A DNA stretch of 6,296 nt from Erysipelotrichaceae bacterium (GTDB taxonomy: Bacteria > Bacillota_I > Bacilli_A > Erysipelotrichales > Erysipelotrichaceae): the NCBI GenBank assembly GCA_017511325.1, contig JAFWKS010000461.1, forward strand, positions 1 to 6,296, read 5' to 3'. The notes under the pieces were generated by a model. The model worked only from the letters and a program-made list of their open reading frames with translations. It was not told where the DNA came from and ran no database searches. The position numbers and the translations under genes are program-made. Positions 1 through 5,565 of this stretch are shown in pieces (positions within the stretch are counted from its first letter, which is position 1; each line of letters opens with the position of its first letter).

Positions 1-32
1 GCAACGATCTTTCCTTTAAGCAGTCTAGCCAT
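1..32 (-). CDS. folD: FolD, bifunctional methylene-THF dehydrogenase / methenyl-THF cyclohydrolase (N-terminal fragment, cut by window edge)
   Basis: Only the first ten full codons are visible, reading MARLLKGKIV, after which the gene leaves the window. FolD proteins typically open with a short leader and an L-x-G-K motif, so the fragment is compatible but too short to prove identity. The call rests mainly on context: it is the last gene of a folate one-carbon operon with fhs and fchA, where folD is a usual partner. The ATG at 30-32 overlaps the end of fchA by 8 bases (25-32) and has a good ribosome binding site, AGAGAGG, 7 bases upstream. FolD would interconvert methylene-THF, methenyl-THF and 10-formyl-THF in the cytoplasm using NAD(P). 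Another folate enzyme starting with a similar peptide cannot be excluded. Confidence 0.6.
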   Translation of the reverse strand, partial: MARLLKGKIV

Positions 33-642
33 TGTTCAACCTCTCTTTGATATCATTGAATATCTTTAGTGATTTATTTGCGTATTCATCAAGCAAGGCT
101 TTTGCTTCAGCTTCAAGTTTGTCCGCATATCCTCTGTCTTTCATCAGGTTCGTATTGACGATGACATTGATATATCCGCCATATAGGACTCCATTTGCCA
201 GCATTACAGAAGTTGCGGCATCACTTACGGAGATCTTTGATCCGATGATCGCTAATCTTTCATCAAGATCGATCACTCTTGTTGCATACTTGAGGATGAG
301 ATATGGTGAACTGGAAGCGTTCTTAAGACATTCCTCCATCCTTGATGCATATTCAGGATCGCCTTTATCCATTTTATAGGCTTTGGATAATGGTTCGAAA
401 GCTTCTGCATCCTTGTTAATGCATTGAAGAAGATTACTTCTTAAGATCTGCAGTTCTTTCCTTATGTCGTTAAGTTCGACTGTATATTCGATATATTTCT
501 TTTTTCCAATGGTCAGATTTGTGACCATTTCAGCTAAAGAGGCAGAAAGGGCGCCAACTGCGGCGCTCACGCTACCACCGCCTGGAACAGGGGTGCTGGA
601 AGCACTTAGTTCAGCGAATTCTTTTAAAGATTTATTATGCAT
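25..642 (-). CDS. fchA: FchA-type methenyltetrahydrofolate cyclohydrolase (formiminotransferase-cyclodeaminase family)
   Basis: The 205-residue protein belongs to the cyclodeaminase/cyclohydrolase family (FTCD_C). Seen in the sequence: the family hallmark STPVPGGGSVSA at residues 16-27, followed by the Ala/Ser-rich helix ALSASLAEMV and a mostly helical remainder, at the usual full length for the stand-alone form. In the family, this domain either releases ammonia from formimino-THF or interconverts 10-formyl-THF and 5,10-methenyl-THF. With fhs directly upstream and no formiminotransferase or histidine-degradation gene in view, the cyclohydrolase role is the better inference. The start ATG shares one base with the fhs stop (TGATG), and no good Shine-Dalgarno sequence precedes it, so translation is probably coupled to fhs. 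FolD usually has the same cyclohydrolase activity, so the operon may carry this step twice. Cytoplasmic, no signal peptide. Confidence 0.88.
   Translation of the reverse strand: MHNKSLKEFAELSASSTPVPGGGSVSAAVGALSASLAEMVTNLTIGKKKYIEYTVELNDIRKELQILRSNLLQCINKDAEAFEPLSKAYKMDKGDPEYASRMEECLKNASSSPYLILKYATRVIDLDERLAIIGSKISVSDAATSVMLANGVLYGGYINVIVNTNLMKDRGYADKLEAEAKALLDEYANKSLKIFNDIKERLNNG
40..46 (-). promoter_or_regulatory. Ribosome binding site of the left-edge folD-like gene
   Basis: On the minus strand this reads AGAGAGG, 7 bases before the ATG at 30-32. It lies inside the last codons of fchA and supports a true translation start there, although only about ten codons of the gene are visible. Confidence 0.7.
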
Positions 643-2312
643 CAGAACAGGCCTGTGATCTTTCCGTTTTCATCGACATCTATTTTTTCGGCTGCCGGTA
701 CTTTAGGCAAACCAGGCATTGTCATGATCTCACCAGTCAGGGCAACGATGAATCCGGCACCGGCCGATACTTTAAGATTTCTGACTGTGATCCTGAAATC
801 TCTTGGTGCACCAAGTTTCGACTGATCATCAGAAAAGGAATACTGCGTCTTTGCCATGCAGATAGGAAGATTAGAATAACCGAGCTCCTCAAGCTGTTTG
901 AGCTGTTTAGGCGCGTTTCCGATCAGATCGACACCATCGGCGTGGTAGATCTTCTTGGATATCGCATTGAGCTTTTCCAAGATGCTCATATCATCGGTGT
1001 AGGCAAATGTGAAGTCATTTTCCTGTTCACATAGTTTTACTACTTCTTCTGCCAATGTCTTTCCGCCATCTCCGCCTCTGGTAAAGACTTCGGAAAGCGC
1101 AACGTTAACACCTAGTTCCTTGCATTTATTTTCAATGAAATCGAGTTCTTCCTTAACATCATTAGGGAATGCATTTATCGCTACAACGCATGGCAGCTTA
1201 TATACTTTTGTGATGTTTTCAACATGCTGAAGCAGGTTAGGGATGCCTTTTTCAAGAGCTTGAAGATTCTTTTCATTGAGCTTATCTTTAGGAACGCCTC
1301 CATGATGCTTCAAGGCTCTTATTGTTGCGACAAGCACTACTGCATCAGGTTTAAGGTCTGCCAGACGGCATTTTATATCAAGGAACTTCTCAGCACCAAG
1401 ATCAGCTCCGAAACCAGCTTCTGTAACACAATAGTCGCCCAGTTTCATAGCCAGTTTTGTGGCAGTTACGGAATTGCATCCATGTGCGATGTTGGCAAAA
1501 GGACCGCCATGCACAAACGCCGGAGTGCCTTCCAATGTCTGAACAAGATTTGGTTTTAAGGCATCCTTAAGCAAAGCTGTCATAGCTCCCTGAGCCTTGA
1601 GCTGTTTTGCACTGACAGGCTGATTGTCATAGGTGTAGCCGATCACGATCTTGCCTAATCTTTCTTTAAGATCTGTGATATCAGAAGAAAGACAAAGGAT
1701 TGCAATAACTTCAGATGCGACAGTTATATCAAAACCGTCCTGCCTTGGAGTACCGTCGCTGCGGTTTCCCAGACCGTCAACGATGTTTCTCAGCTGACGG
1801 TCGTTCATGTCGAGGGCTCTTCTCCAGGTTATGCGTTTTGGATCGATATTGAGCAAATTTCCCTGCTGGATATGATTGTCGATCATTGCGGCAAGAAGGT
1901 TGTTTGCGGCACCGATCGCATGAAAATCACCGGTAAAGTGAAGGTTGATATCTTCCATTGGAACGACCTGCGCATAGCCTCCGCCGGCAGCTCCGCCTTT
2001 GATACCGAAAACAGGACCCAGGGAAGGTTCTCTCAAAGCAACGACTGATTTCTTGCCGATCTTTCTTAAACCGTCTGCAAGTCCTACAGTAGTCGTCGTC
2101 TTTCCTTCACCGGCTGGAGTAGGATTGATAGCTGTCACAAGTATTAGCTTGCCGTTTTTCCTGTCTTTAAGATCTTTGATAAGCTGATAGTCGATCTTGG
2201 CTTTATAACTGCCGTATTGTTCAAGATATCTTTCATCGATATCCAGTTTTTTCGCTATATCTGTTATTTTTTCCATCTTGCAATTCTGCGCTATTTCAAT
2301 ATCTGTCAACAT
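642..2312 (-). CDS. fhs: Formate-tetrahydrofolate ligase (10-formyl-THF synthetase)
   Basis: The enzyme joins formate to tetrahydrofolate with ATP hydrolysis, giving 10-formyl-THF, the entry of formate into one-carbon metabolism. The protein has 556 residues, the usual bacterial length. Visible marks: the nucleotide-binding loop [11 protein letters not shown] at residues 65-75; the glycine-rich [20 protein letters not shown] at 103-122 leading into [11 protein letters not shown] at 123-133; [19 protein letters not shown] at 193-211; and the family signature [12 protein letters not shown] at 328-339. The C-terminus (MTMPGLP near residue 530) is also typical. No residue looks out of place. The ATG at 2310-2312 has a strong GGAGG site 6 bases upstream. 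It lies 12 bases after folT and shares one base with fchA, so the three genes form one transcript. In acetogens it serves the Wood-Ljungdahl pathway, but here nothing else of that pathway is in view, so supply of formyl groups for purines is the safer reading. Confidence 0.97.
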   Translation of the reverse strand: MLTDIEIAQNCKMEKITDIAKKLDIDERYLEQYGSYKAKIDYQLIKDLKDRKNGKLILVTAINPTPAGEGKTTTTVGLADGLRKIGKKSVVALREPSLGPVFGIKGGAAGGGYAQVVPMEDINLHFTGDFHAIGAANNLLAAMIDNHIQQGNLLNIDPKRITWRRALDMNDRQLRNIVDGLGNRSDGTPRQDGFDITVASEVIAILCLSSDITDLKERLGKIVIGYTYDNQPVSAKQLKAQGAMTALLKDALKPNLVQTLEGTPAFVHGGPFANIAHGCNSVTATKLAMKLGDYCVTEAGFGADLGAEKFLDIKCRLADLKPDAVVLVATIRALKHHGGVPKDKLNEKNLQALEKGIPNLLQHVENITKVYKLPCVVAINAFPNDVKEELDFIENKCKELGVNVALSEVFTRGGDGGKTLAEEVVKLCEQENDFTFAYTDDMSILEKLNAISKKIYHADGVDLIGNAPKQLKQLEELGYSNLPICMAKTQYSFSDDQSKLGAPRDFRITVRNLKVSAGAGFIVALTGEIMTMPGLPKVPAAEKIDVDENGKITGLF

Positions 2313-2318
2313 AAGAAT

Positions 2319-2323
2319 CCTCC
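2319..2323 (-). promoter_or_regulatory. Strong ribosome binding site of fhs
   Basis: Minus strand GGAGG, with 6 bases before the fhs ATG, sitting in the 12-base gap after the folT stop codon. It is the best Shine-Dalgarno match in the window and contrasts with the missing sites of folT and fchA, suggesting that Fhs is made in larger amounts than the transporter. Confidence 0.85.
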
Positions 2324-2324
2324 A

Positions 2325-2849
2325 TTAAATACTCATATTATTTTTCAGCAAACTGATCAGTTTAGGCAAAGTTAGAGAGTAGATGACAGCCAGAATTATT
2401 CCGGTAATGATCTTAAGTCCCAGACTTCCGAAAACAAGAGCAGGTGAATAGTAGCCGAACATTTTTGAATCAACATACAGGGCCAGCGTATTCAAAGCCG
2501 TAACTATCAGATTGGCGATAATCACGATAAAACAGTTCTGTTTGAAATCTAAAGAAAAGTTCTTAGATTTAGCATATAGGCCTGCTACGTAACCGCTTAT
2601 AGCATGGGGCAATACCCATAGGATTGTTGTAGCAGTAATACCATAACCTGAGAACAGTATTTGATAGATAAATGAGCCTACACCTCCGACGATTAGACCA
2701 TCAACAGGACCTAATAGTAAACTGGCTACATAGATTGGGAATGCCTCGAGTGTGAACTTGAAGTTCAGCACTTTTATCGGTGTCAGTATGCTGAGCACAC
2801 AATAAACAGCGATCAACATAGCAAGGCTAGTTAATCTTTTGGTATTCAT
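2325..2849 (-). CDS. folT: ECF transporter S component, probably folate-specific (FolT family)
   Basis: This 174-residue membrane protein looks like the substrate-binding subunit of a group II energy-coupling-factor importer, which works with a shared EcfA-EcfA'-EcfT module encoded elsewhere. Seen: an N-terminus of the MNTKRLT type common in S components; about six hydrophobic segments (roughly residues 7-26, 35-49, 51-67, 72-92, 105-126, 137-165); and the AxxxA motif in helix 1 (Ala10, Ala14) that S components use to dock on EcfT. FTLEAFPIYVASLLLGPVDG (residues 32-51) fits the conserved second-helix region of the family. The substrate is inferred from being the first gene of a folate one-carbon operon; another vitamin cannot be ruled out by sequence alone. 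The start codon has no Shine-Dalgarno sequence, and a -10 box lies 7 bases upstream, so the message may be leaderless. The next in-frame ATG, at residue 11, also lacks a binding site and would cut into helix 1. Confidence 0.82.
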   Translation of the reverse strand: MNTKRLTSLAMLIAVYCVLSILTPIKVLNFKFTLEAFPIYVASLLLGPVDGLIVGGVGSFIYQILFSGYGITATTILWVLPHAISGYVAGLYAKSKNFSLDFKQNCFIVIIANLIVTALNTLALYVDSKMFGYYSPALVFGSLGLKIITGIILAVIYSLTLPKLISLLKNNMSI

Positions 2850-2856
2850 ATTTACT

Positions 2857-2862
2857 ATTATA
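2857..2862 (-). promoter_or_regulatory. -10 element (TATAAT) of the folT-fhs-fchA-folD operon
   Basis: A perfect minus-strand TATAAT lies just after the glgB terminator and ends 7 bases before the folT ATG. The expected start of transcription therefore falls on or within about a base of the start codon. The -35 region is poor: at a 16-17 base spacing it falls in the T-run of the terminator (around 2879-2885) and reads TTTTTT or GTTTTT. No extended -10 TG is in the right place. Confidence 0.6.
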
Positions 2863-2877
2863 GTACAAACAAGAAAT

Positions 2878-2903
2878 AAAAAAACCCGAGATTGACTCAG
2901 GTT
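2878..2903 (-). terminator. Intrinsic terminator of the Fic-like/glgB unit
   Basis: On the minus strand AACCTGAG pairs with CTCGGGTT (2896-2903 with 2883-2890; eight pairs, one of them T-G) around a 5-base loop. The last two stem T residues run into a tract of seven Ts (2878-2884). It begins about 10 bases after the glgB stop codon. The plus-strand side has no T-tract, so it works in one direction and separates glgB from the folate operon. Confidence 0.87.
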
Positions 2904-2912
2904 AGCTTTAAT

Positions 2913-4886
2913 TTACAATTTGGACGGACATAAGACCATGCAGGTCCTGGATGGAAGATAAAGGCTCACATAGTTTCCTTCCATTCCCGGAACAAATGCG
3001 CTCTTAGGATCACGGGAAATCCTTTCATAGCCTCCGTATCTTGCATCATCGGATGTAAAAAGAACGTAGTGATCACAGCCATGAGATACAGGAATTGTAT
3101 AATCAGCATAATCGTTTGTTGGCGAGAAGTTGAATACAAATACCAGACCGCCTCTTTCAAAAGCAATAACATGATCTGATTCATGGACCCACTTGATATT
3201 TGGATAGTATTCATCAAATACCCTGTAGTGTTTGATTGTATGAACCATATCATGATCGAAATTGTTAAGATACTGGAATTTCAGATCAGGATTGTAAAGA
3301 AGGCTCCATTGTCTGCGACAGTATTTGAAACTGTTTCCGTTTCCTTCTCTAGGGAAATCGATCCACTCCGGATGGCCGAACTCATTGCCCATGAAGTTGA
3401 GATAAGCATTTCCTCCAGCGGCAATGGTGATGAGCCTGATCATCTTGTGTAAAGCCATAGCACGATCGATCACAAAGGTATGCGTATCTTTGCCCATCTC
3501 GTAGTACATATTTGCATCTGCGAGTCTGAACATGACAGTCTTATCGCCAACAAGAGCTTGGTCATGACTTTCGACGTAAGCGACTGTTCCTTCGTTTCTG
3601 TTGGTCAGCTGACCATAGATGTTGTATAGGCCCCAGTCTTCATCTTTGTATTCCTTGATGAGCTTGATCCACATATCCGGAGTGCCCATAGCCAGACGGT
3701 AATTGAATCCGATACCGCCGTTAGGAACAGGCTGACACATGCCAGGCATGCCTGACATATCTTCGGCGATCGTTATGGCTTCAGGTTTCAATTCGTGGAT
3801 CAGTTCATTCGCCAGCATCAGATAAGTGACCGCTTCAGTATCAGTATCCATTGAAAAATACTTATCCATGTTGTCAAAATCATGGCCCAGACCGTGATGG
3901 TGATAAAGCATTGAAGTTACACCGTCAAATCTGAATCCATCGAGATGATATTCTTCAAGCCAGTATTTGAGGTTGCTCAGAAGGAAATGCAGGACTTCCG
4001 GTTTATCATAGTTGAAAAGCTTGGTTCCCCAGGCAGGATGATCTCCTAGACCTCCATCATGGAAATACTGATAGACTGTTCCATCCAGCATATTCAAGCC
4101 TTCAAGCGTGTTGCCTACGGCATGAGAATGGACAAGGTCAAGCAAGACTCTGATACCCATGTTATGAGCCTTGTCAACCAGATATTTGAGTTCATCAGGA
4201 TAACCAAATCTGCTTGATGGGGCAAAGAAATTGGATACCTGATAGCCGAATGATCCATAATAAGGATGTTCCATGACGGCCATGAGCTGGATTGTATTGT
4301 AACCGAGATCCTTTACATGAGGAAGGATATTGTCGGCAAATTCGCGGTATGTTGCGATCTTGTAATCTTCGGAAGACATTCCGATGTGCGCTTCATAGAT
4401 CAGCAATGGTTCATCACACTTGAAACCTTCATCATCCCAGTGGTAGTCATCTTCCCAGATCTCTGCACACCAGCTCTGAGTGTTCCAGTCCTGAATAGCT
4501 CTTCTGGTATAGGCAGGAAGATGCTGAGTAAGCTTGTCACCGTTTTTGACAATAAGCATGACTTTGCTGCCTTTATTAAGGGTGTCACCAGGAAGATTTA
4601 CTTCCCAGTTGCCGTTATCGGTCCTTGTGAGCGGCGTATCGAGCCAGTGCCAATCATTGAAATCTCCGGTCAGGTAAAGCTGATCGGCAGATGGAGCCCA
4701 TTCTCTGTATACCCAGCCGTCATCAGTTCTGTGAAAGCCATAGTATTTATGACCGTTGGCAAAATTGACCAGGCTGCCGTTTTCACCTAAAAGCTGTTTC
4801 TTTTTGATCTTATAGAGATCTACTCTGAGATTAAGATCATTCTCGTAAGGGCCCAGATAAGGAAAGTCTTCGATGATTTTTAGCAT
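2913..4886 (-). CDS. glgB: 1,4-alpha-glucan branching enzyme, eukaryote-like GH13 type
   Basis: The enzyme cuts an alpha-1,4-glucan chain and reattaches it through an alpha-1,6 bond, making the branches of glycogen. From the chosen start the protein has 657 residues. Seen: a short helical N-terminus; a CBM48-type beta-sandwich (about 45-150) with WVYREWAPSADQLYLTGDFNDW at 58-79; the (beta/alpha)8 barrel with DLVHSH at 250-255, nucleophile Asp321 in GFRFDGVTSM, acid/base Glu375 in IAEDMSGMP, and third acid Asp442 in VESHDQ; the family block FMGNEFGHPEW at 498-508; and a C-terminal beta domain. All catalytic residues are present. MLYHHHGLG after the nucleophile and the short N-terminus resemble animal, yeast and plant branching enzymes rather than E. 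coli GlgB; such forms are also known in Bacteroidetes and some Bacillota. The start at 4884-4886 is preferred because AGAGG lies 7 bases upstream; the longer 670-residue reading would overlap the previous gene. No glgC, glgA or glgP is in the window. Confidence 0.95.
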   Translation of the reverse strand: MLKIIEDFPYLGPYENDLNLRVDLYKIKKKQLLGENGSLVNFANGHKYYGFHRTDDGWVYREWAPSADQLYLTGDFNDWHWLDTPLTRTDNGNWEVNLPGDTLNKGSKVMLIVKNGDKLTQHLPAYTRRAIQDWNTQSWCAEIWEDDYHWDDEGFKCDEPLLIYEAHIGMSSEDYKIATYREFADNILPHVKDLGYNTIQLMAVMEHPYYGSFGYQVSNFFAPSSRFGYPDELKYLVDKAHNMGIRVLLDLVHSHAVGNTLEGLNMLDGTVYQYFHDGGLGDHPAWGTKLFNYDKPEVLHFLLSNLKYWLEEYHLDGFRFDGVTSMLYHHHGLGHDFDNMDKYFSMDTDTEAVTYLMLANELIHELKPEAITIAEDMSGMPGMCQPVPNGGIGFNYRLAMGTPDMWIKLIKEYKDEDWGLYNIYGQLTNRNEGTVAYVESHDQALVGDKTVMFRLADANMYYEMGKDTHTFVIDRAMALHKMIRLITIAAGGNAYLNFMGNEFGHPEWIDFPREGNGNSFKYCRRQWSLLYNPDLKFQYLNNFDHDMVHTIKHYRVFDEYYPNIKWVHESDHVIAFERGGLVFVFNFSPTNDYADYTIPVSHGCDHYVLFTSDDARYGGYERISRDPKSAFVPGMEGNYVSLYLPSRTCMVLCPSKL

Positions 4887-4893
4887 GTTTCTA

Positions 4894-4898
4894 CCTCT
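4894..4898 (-). promoter_or_regulatory. Ribosome binding site that fixes the glgB start
   Basis: Minus strand AGAGG, 7 bases before the ATG at 4884-4886. It overlaps the TAG stop codon of the upstream Fic-like gene (4897-4899), so ribosomes ending there would sit on this site, which suggests coupled translation. It favours the 657-residue glgB product over a start 13 codons upstream. Confidence 0.75.
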
Positions 4899-5460
4899 AG
4901 TAATCCAGTTTAGGTCCTTTAACACAGTACATGTAGACCCAGTTTTTTATATCATAGTCTTTATTGTCTTTATATTCTTTGAGTTTTTCACGGAATACAT
5001 CTTTTTTGTCTTTTGAGACAGTGAGGATGCCGCAGCCGTTGTCGATCATGAATTTATTCGCAAATAAAAGGGCAGCTCTGACATCGCCGTCGGCAAAGAG
5101 CCTTTTGTCCAATATATAAAGCATCACGTCGATAGCGATCTCCAGATTTGCCCTGGTTGGCTGATTGATCATCTGGTTCAGTTCTTCGATCTGAGTCTCG
5201 TTCAATTCACTTTTAACATCACTGTTGAGATTCTTCATCAGGATCTTGTGCAGATGCAAAAGGCACTTGTAGTCATTCTCTACTTCGGGATTGTTGAGGA
5301 TGAAATCATAAGCTTCTCTGAAATTCTGCTCTGCGACTGCTTTTAAAGGGTCATCATCGGAGTATCTGGATAGTGCCAGATTGTTTTCGATGAGATTTTC
5401 AAGTTGCTTCTTAACGTAATTGACGTTCTGAGCTCTGCTTAAAGTGAATTTATTGATCAT
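4897..5460 (-). CDS. Fic-fold protein with degenerate active-site motif
   Basis: This 187-residue helical protein looks like a Fic-domain relative. The opening FTLSRAQNVNYVKKQL (residues 5-20) matches the N-terminus of a Bacillota Fic subfamily. Residues 104-142 correspond to the Fic core: a helix ending in ILDKR, then RLFADGDVR (120-128) and the following helix ALLFANKFMIDNG. Canonical Fic enzymes have HPFx(D/E)GNGR, in which His is the base and the GNGR loop holds the nucleotide phosphates. Here His is Arg, Pro is Leu, Asn is Asp and the second Gly is Val, leaving only Phe, the acidic residue, the first Gly and Arg. AMP transfer therefore looks unlikely. No (S/T)xxxE(G/N) inhibitory helix is visible. 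The reading frame is intact, with an AAAGGA site 8 bases before the ATG, so the gene is not simply decayed. It ends 10 bases before glgB and is probably in its transcript. The function is unknown; a binding or regulatory role is possible. Confidence 0.65.
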   Translation of the reverse strand: MINKFTLSRAQNVNYVKKQLENLIENNLALSRYSDDDPLKAVAEQNFREAYDFILNNPEVENDYKCLLHLHKILMKNLNSDVKSELNETQIEELNQMINQPTRANLEIAIDVMLYILDKRLFADGDVRAALLFANKFMIDNGCGILTVSKDKKDVFREKLKEYKDNKDYDIKNWVYMYCVKGPKLDY

Positions 5461-5468
5461 AGTCTTCT

Positions 5469-5474
5469 TCCTTT
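5469..5474 (-). promoter_or_regulatory. Ribosome binding site of the Fic-like gene
   Basis: Minus strand AAAGGA, 8 bases before the ATG at 5458-5460. It shows that the degenerate Fic gene retains normal translation signals. Confidence 0.65.
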
Positions 5475-5480
5475 AACAAT

Positions 5481-5486
5481 ATTGTA
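5481..5486 (-). promoter_or_regulatory. Possible -10 element for the Fic-like/glgB unit
   Basis: Minus strand TACAAT matches five of six -10 consensus bases. It would start transcription near 5474-5475, giving a leader of about 15 bases that just includes the ribosome binding site. No convincing -35 box is present: the 17-base position reads as a run of A, and a TTAAAA lies 19 bases away. Read-through from the upstream gene is an alternative. Confidence 0.3.
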
Positions 5487-5513
5487 AACCAGATTAACAG
5501 GAATTTTTTAAGC

Positions 5514-5542
5514 GATTTAATTATGAAACTTAATTGAAAATC
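5514..5542 (-). other. AT-rich inverted repeat in the gap before the Fic-like gene
   Basis: GATTTAATTA pairs with TAATT plus AAATC across a 7-base loop, giving ten pairs with a 2-base bulge, almost all A-T. No T-tract follows on either strand, so it is not a classical terminator. It could be a weak stop for the upstream gene, an operator just upstream of the putative promoter, or chance in AT-rich DNA. Nothing else was recognised in this 105-base gap (5461-5565). Confidence 0.25.
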
Positions 5543-5565
5543 ATAGTTGAAAACATGATATTTGT

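Noticed and set aside
32..379. A 115-codon plus-strand open frame opposite fchA.
   Set aside because: It is a shadow of fchA: the opposite strand encodes a conserved family member with coherent operon spacing, while this frame has no recognisable domain.
4266..4790. A 174-codon open frame on the plus strand opposite glgB.
   Set aside because: It is fully antisense to a well-conserved catalytic gene, has no recognisable product, and its composition mirrors the codon pattern of glgB.
4887..4925. A 13-residue N-terminal extension of GlgB from an upstream ATG.
   Set aside because: It would overlap the end of the Fic-like gene by 29 bases, and the internal ATG has a well-placed AGAGG and gives the normal family N-terminus.
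5514..5542. The AT-rich inverted repeat as a rho-independent terminator of the L12-like gene.
   Set aside because: The stem is almost all A-T with a bulge and has no following T-tract on either strand. It is kept only as a low-confidence structural feature.
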